IMG/VR virus record: IMGVR_UViG_3300044797_000084
Coordinates: 1 to 53,201 of that record
DNA length: 53,201 bases
DNA from: a virus
Reading direction: 5' to 3' (one strand)
Positions 1 to 6,633 of this stretch are shown piece by piece. The notes under the pieces are model-generated. The model saw nothing but the letters and a program-made list of their open reading frames with translations. It had not been told where the DNA came from and made no database searches. Numbering within the stretch: the stretch's first letter is position 1; each line of letters begins with the position of its first letter. A program made the position numbers and the translations under genes.

Positions 1-77
1 TCCACGTGCTCAGCGCGATGGTTCTGCGCCAACTCGGCGATGCGCCGATCCATCTCGGCGTTGGTGATGACGTTCAT
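1..77 (-). CDS. hypothetical protein, N-terminal fragment
   Basis: Only the first 25 residues are inside the window (starting MNVITNAEMDRRIAEL); the gene runs off the left edge. The ATG at 77 is preceded by a modest purine-rich site (AGGACC). It is the next leftward gene after the ParB-like gene and is separated from it by 193 bp of non-coding DNA, so it may begin a new transcription unit. No function can be given. Confidence 0.5.
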   Translation of the reverse strand, partial: MNVITNAEMDRRIAELAQNHRAEHV

Positions 78-270
78 AGCTGGTCCTGTCGCTCACTGCG
101 TCCTGACCATTGGACTAGCCGCTTGCTGAAAAGGTGCTTATTTGCAGGGCTTTTGGGAGCAGTATTCCGATGGCTGTTCTAACGCCATAATACCATAAAT
201 GGACCAACGAGAGCGCGGGTCGCAGGCCCCGCGAAACTAATGGACCAGCTATAAGAGTTGCGGCCCGACT
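78..270. promoter_or_regulatory. intergenic region with repeated TGGACCA motifs and a hairpin
   Basis: This gene-free stretch is AT-richer than its surroundings. It holds ATGGACCA at 199-206 and 240-247 and a related ATTGGACTA at 109-117. A perfect 9-bp inverted pair, AGCTGGTCC (78-86) and GGACCAGCT (242-250), brackets it. A 6-bp-stem hairpin (CGCGGG/CCCGCG, 214-233) lies inside. On the minus strand a TATTAT-like box near 190 could serve the gene starting at 77. I infer promoter/operator function from arrangement only. Confidence 0.4.
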
Positions 271-1176
271 CTAGTAGCCGAGCCGCTTGAGGATGGCCTC
301 GGGGTAGCTGTGGCCATCGAGAAGTGGGAAGCGATCAGGCTTCGCGCCGCCCGGCTTGTAGCGGAAGATCACGCGGTCCTGGCCCTGACGATAGGAGTTC
401 CACGCCATGATGAAGAAGGCCGAGAGCACGCGCGGCGTGATCGGGCTGATCGTGCGGCGCTCTGCGTCAATCAGGCGATTCCGCAACAGCAGCCTGACGT
501 CACCATCGCCGAGGTCGACGCCCTCTCCCACGCCGAGGAAAAAGGCTTTGGCGTCCTCCGGATCGATGCGCCAACAGAGCAGCCAGAGTAGGGTTGTGGT
601 GGCAGGACTGATCGCGGGCACCTGCGGATACTGCGCTACGGCATCGCGCACGTCGGGGTTGACATGCAGCAGCTTGACGGCCTGGTGGGGCGAGAGGCGC
701 GTCGAAAACTTTGCGGCCGGTTCTCCTGTCTGCTCAAACGCGGCGAGGCGTGTGAGCACGGCGGCGATCCGCGTGTAGTGGGCCTCTCCCCGTGCGCCGA
801 GAATCTCACCAAGTGTGCGAATGGCACCGCGATCACCCGCTGAAACCTCGGGTTCTGGCAGACCTTCCAGGACAACCAGATCCATAGAGACGCCAGACTC
901 CACGATTGCTTCGAGACGATGCTGACCGTTTGGGCCAAGAGTGCCGTCCAGTTCGATCACGATGGCGTCCCAGCCCAGATGGCCCTCGCCGCGTCGAAGG
1001 GCGTCGGCGAGTTCATGCACCTGCCTTGGTTTGATCCCACGCGGATTACGCCTGTCGGCGAGAAGCGCCATTGCTTCCACGGGATGGATGCGCCGCACGG
1101 AGACGCGCAGATCGGGGTAAGCCTCGGCAATCTCAGCCGCGATCACACTGTCAGCCGGGCTCGCTACGGTTGCCAT
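271..1176 (-). CDS. ParB-like phage protein
   Basis: The 301-residue protein carries a ParB/sulfiredoxin-like core: an arginine-rich start, then a G-x-L-G-x-N-GQHRLEA element near residues 78-90, the variant of the DGQHR signature seen in many actinophage ParB-like proteins. The C-terminal half (conserved-looking FLGVGEG and SPITPR segments) is characteristic of this phage family and lacks a clear DNA-binding HTH. The start has an excellent Shine-Dalgarno (GTAGGAGGTATCGAG-ATG), unlike most genes here, and follows a hairpin. Relatives may act as CTPases/nucleases or partition-like factors; the role in this phage is unknown. Confidence 0.75.
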   Translation of the reverse strand: MATVASPADSVIAAEIAEAYPDLRVSVRRIHPVEAMALLADRRNPRGIKPRQVHELADALRRGEGHLGWDAIVIELDGTLGPNGQHRLEAIVESGVSMDLVVLEGLPEPEVSAGDRGAIRTLGEILGARGEAHYTRIAAVLTRLAAFEQTGEPAAKFSTRLSPHQAVKLLHVNPDVRDAVAQYPQVPAISPATTTLLWLLCWRIDPEDAKAFFLGVGEGVDLGDGDVRLLLRNRLIDAERRTISPITPRVLSAFFIMAWNSYRQGQDRVIFRYKPGGAKPDRFPLLDGHSYPEAILKRLGY

Positions 1177-1204
1177 CTCGATACCTCCTACATAGGTGTT
1201 GAGC

Positions 1205-1236
1205 GGTGCCCGAGCGTTTTAGGCGCTGCGGGCACC
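1205..1236. terminator. strong hairpin before the ParB-like gene
   Basis: GGTGCCCG and CGGGCACC form a perfect 8-bp outer stem. An inner AGCG/CGCT extends it to 12 bp with one bulged base and a 7-base loop. It lies 30 bp before the ParB-like start codon in leftward mRNA, between that gene and the end of the helicase/methyltransferase block. No long T-run follows on either strand, so an RNA-processing or attenuating structure is as likely as a terminator. Confidence 0.5.
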
Positions 1237-1237
1237 T

Positions 1238-1285
1238 TTACTTCCCCCATCTTCGCCCACGCGGCGGATAGAACCGGCCGCTCAT
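1238..1285 (-). CDS. 15-residue basic minicistron
   Basis: The ORF encodes MSGRFYPPRGRRWGK and stops with TAA. Its ATG overlaps the TGA of the preceding 13-residue minicistron (ATGA), the same coupling used by the larger genes of this operon. There is no homology basis; support is the overlap and the strongly basic composition. It may be a coupling relic and not a functional peptide. Confidence 0.3.
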   Translation of the reverse strand: MSGRFYPPRGRRWGK

Positions 1286-1323
1286 TGCGCTGGCTCCAGG
1301 GTGTCGAACAGGGACGGCGTCAC
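1282..1323 (-). CDS. 13-residue minicistron, LFDTLEPA copy 1
   Basis: A GTG overlapping the methyltransferase stop (GTGA) opens a 13-codon ORF reading VTPSLFDTLEPAQ. A near-identical cistron (MTLSLFDTLEPAT) sits at 4159-4200, again directly after a larger gene and again coupled by a 4-base overlap. The DNA identity covers about 44 bp, including the last codons of the upstream gene. The xLxLF core resembles the bacterial sliding-clamp-binding motif; that is a hint only. Confidence 0.4.
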   Translation of the reverse strand: MTPSLFDTLEPAQ

Positions 1324-2282
1324 GCGAGGCTCTCAATCACCTGCTGCTCGCGTGCGTCGGTCTCCGCGGCCTGCACATTCTTGACCGCCTGCCGGTAGTA
1401 GGACGGCTTGAGCTCCACGCCGATCCCACGCCGGCCCGCACGCACCGCGGCGTAGACCTCCGAGCCGACGCCCATGAAAGGCGTCAGCACGTTCTCGCTT
1501 GGGTTCGACCAGAGGACCAGGCAGCGGTCGATCACGTCGAGCTGGAGCGGGTGGACGTGGCGCTCGTCTTCGTCGTCGCGCGCCTCGCGGAACGGCAGCA
1601 CCCGGTCGATCCGCACGTCATCCCAAAACGCGCTCGCGTACTGGCGCCAGATCCAATGGCTGTAGCGGTTCTCGGTCTGCTTGCCCGTCCAGCCACGGTA
1701 GCGCAGCAGGTCCTCGGGCACCATCCGCTCGCCGGCGTACTCCATCAGGCCCTTGGGGTGCTCGACCGGGACGGGGTTCTCGCCGTGCCTGCGGAAGGCC
1801 AGCAGATAGTCTGCTGAGGCGACCGAGCAGCGCGTGGAGTCCTCCACGATCGTGCGGTGCGCGAGGTCCTTCTTCATCGTGCGGTTGCGGACGGCCAGTG
1901 GCTCCTTCCAAACGTGATACCGAGCCACGTAGTCCCAGCCGCGCTCGCGGTGCAGGCGAATGATGTCGCCGGGGAAGTCCCGCAGTGCGTCGCCACCGCT
2001 GTTGCCGGTCGGCGTGTCCATGCAATGCACGCATGACATTCGACCGGGCATCGTGAGCCGCGCGAGCTCGTCGACCACGAAGCCGTAGTGCTCCATGAAC
2101 TGCTCATAGCTCGCGTTGTTCGACAGGTCCCGTGCGCTGCTCGTGTAGTGGTAGAGCCCGGCGAATGGCGGCGAGTAGACCGACAGGTGGATCGAGCCAT
2201 CGGGCAGCGTGGGCATGACCTCCATGCAATCCCCGAGGTAGAGCGCGTACTGGTCGGTCACGGTCTGCTCGGCTACAGCCAT
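1320..2282 (-). CDS. site-specific DNA methyltransferase (beta class)
   Basis: This 320-residue enzyme should transfer a methyl group from S-adenosylmethionine to an amino group of adenine or cytosine in DNA. The catalytic motif IV is SPPF at residues 37-40, preceded by the usual GDCMEVMPTLPDGS lead-in. The SAM-binding motif I (TPFMGVGSE) comes late, near residue 267, giving the motif IV-before-I order of beta-class N4/N6 methyltransferases. SPP favours N4-cytosine, but this is not decisive. I chose the ATG at 2282, which overlaps the helicase stop by 10 bp; an in-frame extension upstream is just helicase sequence in another frame. With the adjoining helicase it forms a pair common in actinophages. 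Confidence 0.85.
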   Translation of the reverse strand: MAVAEQTVTDQYALYLGDCMEVMPTLPDGSIHLSVYSPPFAGLYHYTSSARDLSNNASYEQFMEHYGFVVDELARLTMPGRMSCVHCMDTPTGNSGGDALRDFPGDIIRLHRERGWDYVARYHVWKEPLAVRNRTMKKDLAHRTIVEDSTRCSVASADYLLAFRRHGENPVPVEHPKGLMEYAGERMVPEDLLRYRGWTGKQTENRYSHWIWRQYASAFWDDVRIDRVLPFREARDDEDERHVHPLQLDVIDRCLVLWSNPSENVLTPFMGVGSEVYAAVRAGRRGIGVELKPSYYRQAVKNVQAAETDAREQQVIESLA

Positions 2283-3652
2283 GCGGGCACCTCCGCCGCG
2301 GTGTCGTAGCGCTCGGCCGTGTCGATCGCCAGCGCTTCGTTCATGTGCGCCACCAGCGTCTCGAACATCCGGTCGGCCTGCTTGGCCTTGCGTTGCAGGT
2401 TCTTGAGCGCGTTCGCGCCGCCCTCGGTGGTCACGATGTCCACGGTCACGGGCCGCTGCTGCCCGAACCGCCACGACCGGCGCACCGCCTGGTAATACTG
2501 CTCGTAGCTGTGGCTCGGGAAGAACGCCATCCGGTTGCAGTGCTGCCAGTTCAAGCCCCAGGCGCCGATGATCGGCTTCGTGACCAGCACTCGAATCTCG
2601 CCGCGGCCGAAGGCCATCAGCACGTCCTCCTTGCGCTCCACGGAGTCAGAGCCGGATAGCTGCACCGCGCCGTCGATCAGGCTGGTGAGCAGGTCGCCCT
2701 CGTCATTGAGCTGACACCACGCCACGGCCGAGTCGCAGTCGCGCAGCAGCTCGGCGCTCATCTCGCAGCGCTCGGCGATCGTGCGCCGCGACTCCTGGCG
2801 CTCCTCTTGGATGCCCTGCGCCGGCAGGTCAAACAGCGTGTCTTCGCGGGCGGTCCTCGCCGCAATGACGTGCTCGCGGACGTTGAGCACCGGCAGCACG
2901 AAGTCCGCATCGTCGAAGCCGAGGTCCGATGGCCTGCGCATCGCTCGAGCCCATGACGCGACCCACCGCCAGAAGGCGTGCTCGGCGTGGCCCTTGAAGC
3001 GCCACTGGTCGCCACCCTGCGCACGCCAACGACCACCGATGGACTTCGAGGTGCGCTCTTTGTTCGTGAAGAACCGCGAGAGCATGTCCATGTGGCCGAG
3101 GTAGCCCAAGGCCTCCGAGGATGTGCCGAGCTCGATGTAGTCGTTCGGCGCGGCCGTCGCCGTGCATAGCAGCCGGTAGGGCATCTTGCGCATGAAGTCC
3201 GTCACCAGCGCGCGGCGCACCCCATCGAAGGACTTGATCGCGCTGGACTCATCGCAGACCGCGCCGCCAAAGTCCTGCCGCTGGAACAGGTGCAGGCGCT
3301 CGTAGTTCGTGACCGTGATCGGCGCTGCGATCGCCCCGTCGCGGGACACCTGCGCCTCGATGCCGAACTTCGCCGCCTCCGCGCACGTCTGCGCCCCCAC
3401 GGCCAGCGGCGTCACGATCAGCACCGGCCTGTCCGTATGCCGGCGCACGCCATCGGCCCACGCGAGCTGCATCGGCGTCTTGCCGAGCCCACAGTCGGCG
3501 AACAGTGCCGCGCGCCCCTTCCTCGTGGCCCACGCGACCAGCTCTCGCTGGAAGTCGAACAGGAAGTCGGGCAGCGACTCGGGCTCAAACCCATGATCGC
3601 TGCCGTCCTGCGCCTTCTCCCGCAGGAAGCGGTCGTAGACGGCTACGGTCAC
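2273..3652 (-). CDS. SNF2-type DEAD/DEAH helicase
   Basis: The 459-residue protein is a superfamily 2 ATPase expected to act on phage DNA. Visible motifs are a Q-motif-like DFQRELVAWA near residue 33-42, Walker A ADCGLGKT (52-59), motif II as CDESSAIK (133-140) with DESS replacing DEAH as in phage SNF2 proteins, TATAAPND (motif III) and a motif VI QAVRRSWRFGQ. The GTG at 3652 is preferred because it overlaps the preceding stop as GTGA; upstream in-frame residues belong to another gene's antisense frame. A methyltransferase follows with a 10-bp overlap, suggesting joint work in DNA modification or replication. Confidence 0.88.
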   Translation of the reverse strand: MTVAVYDRFLREKAQDGSDHGFEPESLPDFLFDFQRELVAWATRKGRAALFADCGLGKTPMQLAWADGVRRHTDRPVLIVTPLAVGAQTCAEAAKFGIEAQVSRDGAIAAPITVTNYERLHLFQRQDFGGAVCDESSAIKSFDGVRRALVTDFMRKMPYRLLCTATAAPNDYIELGTSSEALGYLGHMDMLSRFFTNKERTSKSIGGRWRAQGGDQWRFKGHAEHAFWRWVASWARAMRRPSDLGFDDADFVLPVLNVREHVIAARTAREDTLFDLPAQGIQEERQESRRTIAERCEMSAELLRDCDSAVAWCQLNDEGDLLTSLIDGAVQLSGSDSVERKEDVLMAFGRGEIRVLVTKPIIGAWGLNWQHCNRMAFFPSHSYEQYYQAVRRSWRFGQQRPVTVDIVTTEGGANALKNLQRKAKQADRMFETLVAHMNEALAIDTAERYDTAAEVPAWL

Positions 3653-3984
3653 GACGGCACCGGCTCGACGGTAGTCGTCCCGCAGATAGCGCACCGCAGG
3701 CTCCGCAGGTCTTCGCGCGAGCCGACGGCAAAGCGGTGGGAGTGAGCGCACGTGAAGATGCGGAAGCTCGACTCGGCTGGGGCACGAACCACACGCAGGA
3801 CGTGGCCGCCGGGGCGCATGTACGGTGAGCACCATCCTTCCGCTTTCCACCGGAGCCATTCCACCGGGTCTCCCTGCTCAACGTTCTCAATGCTCACGAA
3901 CTGGCCAAGCAACGGCTCGAACACGCGGTCACCCTCGCGCACCTCGTCGGCGCGCACGACCTCGACAAGTAGACGCTCAGCCAT
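3649..3984 (-). CDS. hypothetical zinc-binding protein
   Basis: The 111-residue protein begins MAERLLVEVV and has an early DEVREGDRVFEP segment like a small beta-barrel. A C-terminal Cys/His set (CAHSHRF, then CAICG) could hold one zinc ion. It overlaps the upstream 61-residue gene by 8 bp and the helicase by 4 bp. I do not recognise the family; position suggests an accessory to the helicase/methyltransferase pair. Confidence 0.65.
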   Translation of the reverse strand: MAERLLVEVVRADEVREGDRVFEPLLGQFVSIENVEQGDPVEWLRWKAEGWCSPYMRPGGHVLRVVRAPAESSFRIFTCAHSHRFAVGSREDLRSLRCAICGTTTVEPVPS

Positions 3985-4162
3985 CGTGGCCTGGGCCTTT
4001 CAGGGCCGGTTGCGTCTCCCCGTCGGCGAGCCGTTCCCGCTCGCCGCACACGCAGACGCAGCGATCCTCGCCGCTCGGGAACCAGTGCATGCTTGCCTTA
4101 CCGATCATCTTGCAGGCAGGCGGCTCGCCTTTGCGGCCAAGCAGGCTCTCCATCGCGCTCAC
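3977..4162 (-). CDS. hypothetical Cys-rich small protein
   Basis: This 61-residue ORF starts with a GTG that overlaps the TGA of the minicistron at 4159-4200 (GTGA); an internal ATG is three codons later. It contains CVCVCGERE in its middle and an early PPACKMIG, so zinc binding is possible. Overlaps on both ends match the operon style. No family recognised. Confidence 0.55.
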   Translation of the reverse strand: MSAMESLLGRKGEPPACKMIGKASMHWFPSGEDRCVCVCGERERLADGETQPALKGPGHDG

Positions 4163-4200
4163 GTCGCTGGCTCCAGGGTGTCGAACAGGGACAGCGTCAT
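4159..4200 (-). CDS. 13-residue minicistron, LFDTLEPA copy 2
   Basis: ATG overlaps the HNH gene stop as ATGA and the ORF reads MTLSLFDTLEPAT before TGA, which itself overlaps the next GTG. It is the duplicate of 1282-1323 (peptide identity 10 of 13). TLSLF is close to the clamp-binding consensus QL(S/D)LF, with T for Q. Two copies in the same coupled context make a translated peptide more credible than chance. Confidence 0.45.
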   Translation of the reverse strand: MTLSLFDTLEPAT

Positions 4201-4760
4201 GCGAGCCTCTCGTACGCCAGTAGCTCATCAAGTCGCGCCTCGGCCTCAGCGCGGGTGATGTCGCGTCCCTCGTACTTCGCTGCGTAGTGTCCAGCTGCGT
4301 AGACCTTGAACCAGTCGGAGTGCTCGAAGGGATAGAGCTGCTCCATGTTGACCTTCCCTTGAATCTCAAGATGGCATCGCTGGCAAAGGGCCACGAGCTG
4401 ATGCCAGCGGCAGTCGAACTTGCGCGTCGGGCCGCCGAGGTGGTGGACGGTGAGGATGCGCCACTGGGCCTCGCGCGTCCAGAGACCGTGGACGAAGACA
4501 TGCACGTGCCAGTTGGGTTGCCCGTTCGCGATTGACGCGACCAGCGCGCCGTCCTCGTTGCGGACGCGCATCGGTCCTTCGTGCTTGCACCGCTTGTCGC
4601 ACGCTGACCACTCGCCGTCGCCGGACGCGTACGGATGCAGGCAGCGGACGCAGCGGTCACCGGCGAGCACCCGAGCTTCATGCTTGATTCGCTCATGCCA
4701 CTCCGGCGGGTAGCCGTCGGGGCCGACCTCGTCCGGCTCGTACAGGCGAAACACGCTCAC
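4197..4760 (-). CDS. HNH endonuclease
   Basis: The 187-residue protein has a treble-clef HNH core: CVRC (residues 37-40), then a second Cys pair, ILTVHHLGG, and LVALCQRCHLEIQG. The HH followed by CxxCH arrangement matches HNH nucleases that cut or nick DNA using one metal ion. Its GTG start overlaps the upstream stop (GTGA). It lies inside the early operon in frame with its neighbours' coupling, so it may be a domesticated phage nuclease and not a free homing element. Confidence 0.8.
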   Translation of the reverse strand: MSVFRLYEPDEVGPDGYPPEWHERIKHEARVLAGDRCVRCLHPYASGDGEWSACDKRCKHEGPMRVRNEDGALVASIANGQPNWHVHVFVHGLWTREAQWRILTVHHLGGPTRKFDCRWHQLVALCQRCHLEIQGKVNMEQLYPFEHSDWFKVYAAGHYAAKYEGRDITRAEAEARLDELLAYERLA

Positions 4761-4918
4761 GCTGCTTGCTCCCTAGCCAGCGCGTGACGAATGAGCTTGA
4801 CCGCTCCCATGCTGCCTGCCCTAAGTGCGCGAGCGAGACAGTCCGCTAGGCCGTGGCCGTCAGCACGGTTCCAGCCGCAGTAGGCGCATCGCACGAGCCG
4901 AGGGGGATCAGGTTTCAC
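4757..4918 (-). CDS. small zinc-ribbon-like protein
   Basis: The 53-residue product begins VKPDPPRL, followed by CAYCGWNRADGHGLADC, giving a CxxC half-ribbon plus one more Cys. GTG overlaps the preceding TGA, and the stop overlaps the GTG of the HNH gene. The spacing points to translational coupling. Function unknown. Confidence 0.6.
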   Translation of the reverse strand: MKPDPPRLVRCAYCGWNRADGHGLADCLARALRAGSMGAVKLIRHALAREQAA

Positions 4919-5349
4919 GCCGCACGCTCCCCGTAGGTCTTGTCCAACCAATAGACAAGCCCGTTCTCAGCAGCCCACAGCTCTGTCTCTGCCGGGATTG
5001 CCTCACGGGGTATCCGCAACGTCTTGGCCTGGTCGAGCTGGCCATGGTGAGCATGGCAGGCCCAGCGACAGACGGCGTTGCACCACACCACTCGCTCGTC
5101 GCGGCTGACCTCCTTGCGGATGACTTGTGCCCGGATCAGGTGCGCGAGTTCGAGCCGGCCAGCACATGGCGAGTCGCTGAACTGCGCGAGGAAGCAGGTC
5201 GGCGTCTCACCAGGCAGGAACCCGTAGGTGTAGAGCGCAGGACGCTCACGCTCGCGTCGGCCCTTGGGTTGGCGCTCGGGTTTGGGCACCGGAAGGACGC
5301 CGCTCTTGGCCTGATGGGAGAGCGTCCGGCTCAACAGTTCGCCTCGCAT
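4915..5349 (-). CDS. HNH-like nuclease (phage DNA metabolism type)
   Basis: About 144 residues if started at the ATG at 5349; a TTG at 5334 would give a TTGA overlap instead. The sequence carries CAGRLELAHLI, then WCNAVCRWACHAHHGQLD, a pattern of paired Cys and His ending in a tyrosine/tryptophan-rich tail (WLDKTYG) seen in phage HNH proteins of the recombination-nuclease type. It overlaps genes on both sides. Endonuclease activity is inferred from the motif only. Confidence 0.6.
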   Translation of the reverse strand: MRGELLSRTLSHQAKSGVLPVPKPERQPKGRRERERPALYTYGFLPGETPTCFLAQFSDSPCAGRLELAHLIRAQVIRKEVSRDERVVWCNAVCRWACHAHHGQLDQAKTLRIPREAIPAETELWAAENGLVYWLDKTYGERAA

Positions 5350-5606
5350 TCGAAGTCGGCTGGACACTCTGCCTTCCCGAAGCCCACCCGCCGGAACGCA
5401 TACTCCGCTTCGTGGGCTTCGATGCCGCATTTGCGACATGTCTCCGCAGCACCAAACCACTCGCCTACACGCAGCCACTTCGAGAGCGGCAGTCGCAGCT
5501 TGCGTCCGATCCACCACGGGATTTCGCTCTCGCGTTCGACATCCCAGCCAAAGCCACGCTTGAGCCATCGCTTGGCCTTGGCGGCTGCGGAGTCAGTCGG
5601 CGTCAT
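5331..5606 (-). CDS. hypothetical protein with C-terminal Cys pair
   Basis: The 91-residue protein starts MTPTDSAAAKAKRWLKRG, a basic amphipathic segment, and ends with CRKCGIEAHEAEYAFRR and two more Cys. The ATG overlaps the upstream stop (ATGA). It could be a small nucleic-acid-binding zinc protein; no family is recognised. Confidence 0.55.
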   Translation of the reverse strand: MTPTDSAAAKAKRWLKRGFGWDVERESEIPWWIGRKLRLPLSKWLRVGEWFGAAETCRKCGIEAHEAEYAFRRVGFGKAECPADFECEANC

Positions 5607-5776
5607 CGCGCTCTCGCTATGTCGAGAAGCAGCCGCTGCCCCGCGCCAATCGCCTTACGTGTGGCTGGGCGCTCCGCAACCAACGCCTGGACGACGGTCT
5701 CGGCGCGGTCTGCCTGCACCATGAGCTGGCCCGCGATCCACATTGGCTCGTCAAGCTCCTTGATTTCGACGCTCAT
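5603..5776 (-). CDS. hypothetical small protein
   Basis: A 57-residue, mostly helical product beginning MSVEIKELDEPMWIAG. The ATG overlaps the stop of the gene before it and its own TGA overlaps the next ATG, both as ATGA. This is strong support for translation despite the small size. Function unknown. Confidence 0.65.
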   Translation of the reverse strand: MSVEIKELDEPMWIAGQLMVQADRAETVVQALVAERPATRKAIGAGQRLLLDIARAR

Positions 5777-6087
5777 GCGAACAGCACCCGCTCACCACAT
5801 TCGATGCAGGTGCGGACCTGCAGGAGCAGCGGCGCGCCCGTCCGCTGCCATGCGTCATATGCCGGCGCACCTTCGGGCGGGATCATCGTGTAGTGGACGT
5901 GAACCTCGGGATCGTCGAGAGCCGCGATGACCTCCGGCGCCTGCTCGATCGTGTCGTCGGAGAGCTTGACGCCGGTCACGTGCCTCGTGCGGGCAGCGTG
6001 CGCGAGGTCGAGCATCGCCTTGCAGTCCTCATGACGGACCGCGACGACGCGCTTCTCGTGCTCCGTGGGTGGACGCCCGGCGCTCAA
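5773..6087 (-). CDS. hypothetical protein
   Basis: The start is best placed at TTG 6087, which overlaps the preceding TGA (TTGA), giving 104 residues. The chain has a conserved-looking centre (HVTGVKLSDDTIEQAP) and ends CIECGERVLFA, a lone CxxCG. TTG use is unusual compared with the GTG/ATG of its neighbours. Not recognised. Confidence 0.55.
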   Translation of the reverse strand: MSAGRPPTEHEKRVVAVRHEDCKAMLDLAHAARTRHVTGVKLSDDTIEQAPEVIAALDDPEVHVHYTMIPPEGAPAYDAWQRTGAPLLLQVRTCIECGERVLFA

Positions 6088-6134
6088 CAGCCCAGCTCCC
6101 GGGCCTTGGCTTCGTGAGAGGGGGAGACGGTCAC
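6084..6134 (-). CDS. 16-residue minicistron
   Basis: GTG overlaps the TGA of the 71-residue gene, the ORF reads VTVSPSHEAKARELGC, and its TGA overlaps the next TTG. The peptide may exist, or the cistron may simply pass ribosomes on. No homology evidence. Confidence 0.3.
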   Translation of the reverse strand: MTVSPSHEAKARELGC

Positions 6135-6346
6135 GGACAGCATGCCATTAGAAGCTCGCGGGCGTGCTCTATCTCCAAAGCCGTGTTGTACTGGTCCTCA
6201 AGCAATTGGTCGTACTCGCGCTGCTGCCGCGTCTCGGCTGCCCGGCGTTCGTACTCCCGGTCCTCCATGTCACGCTCGTAGTCACGCTCGCGCCTCAGTC
6301 GTTCATCGCGCATCCGATCACCCGTCCACTCGCTCCCCGCGCTCAC
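6131..6346 (-). CDS. charged coiled-coil protein
   Basis: The 71 residues are dominated by Arg and Glu in heptad-like order (RDERLRRERDYERDMED and similar), predicting one long helix or coiled coil. The GTG start overlaps the upstream stop. It could be a dimeric scaffold or nucleic-acid-binding helix; the low complexity prevents a family call. Confidence 0.6.
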   Translation of the reverse strand: MSAGSEWTGDRMRDERLRRERDYERDMEDREYERRAAETRQQREYDQLLEDQYNTALEIEHARELLMACCP

Positions 6347-6633
6347 GCCCGTGCCTGCCTCTCGGGCTTCGGTGTCCAGCCTGTGATGACCCGGTAGTGG
6401 CTGTTGTGGCCGTCGTCGTCATCGACTGTCGCGCCCCACTCGGCGAGAGCGGCTTGGACGACCTTGCGCGCTTTGAGCCGCCATGCTTTGCCGATGACCG
6501 GGTGGTCTTGAATCGCCTCCCACGGCACCACATCCTCGCCGCGATCGAAGCGCTGCGCGTGCTGCCTATCAACCTCGTACATGGCCCTCGCTGCCGCCTC
6601 AACCACGTTCTCAGGTATGGCGAGCCCGCTCAC
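6343..6633 (-). CDS. phage hypothetical protein with VEAAARA motif
   Basis: The 96-residue protein opens with PENVVEAAARAMYE and later has AWRLKARKVVQAALAEWG. This bipartite helical pattern recurs in small actinophage proteins of unknown role, often beside replication genes. The GTG overlaps the nuclease stop. Cytoplasmic; function unknown. Confidence 0.6.
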   Translation of the reverse strand: MSGLAIPENVVEAAARAMYEVDRQHAQRFDRGEDVVPWEAIQDHPVIGKAWRLKARKVVQAALAEWGATVDDDDGHNSHYRVITGWTPKPERQARA

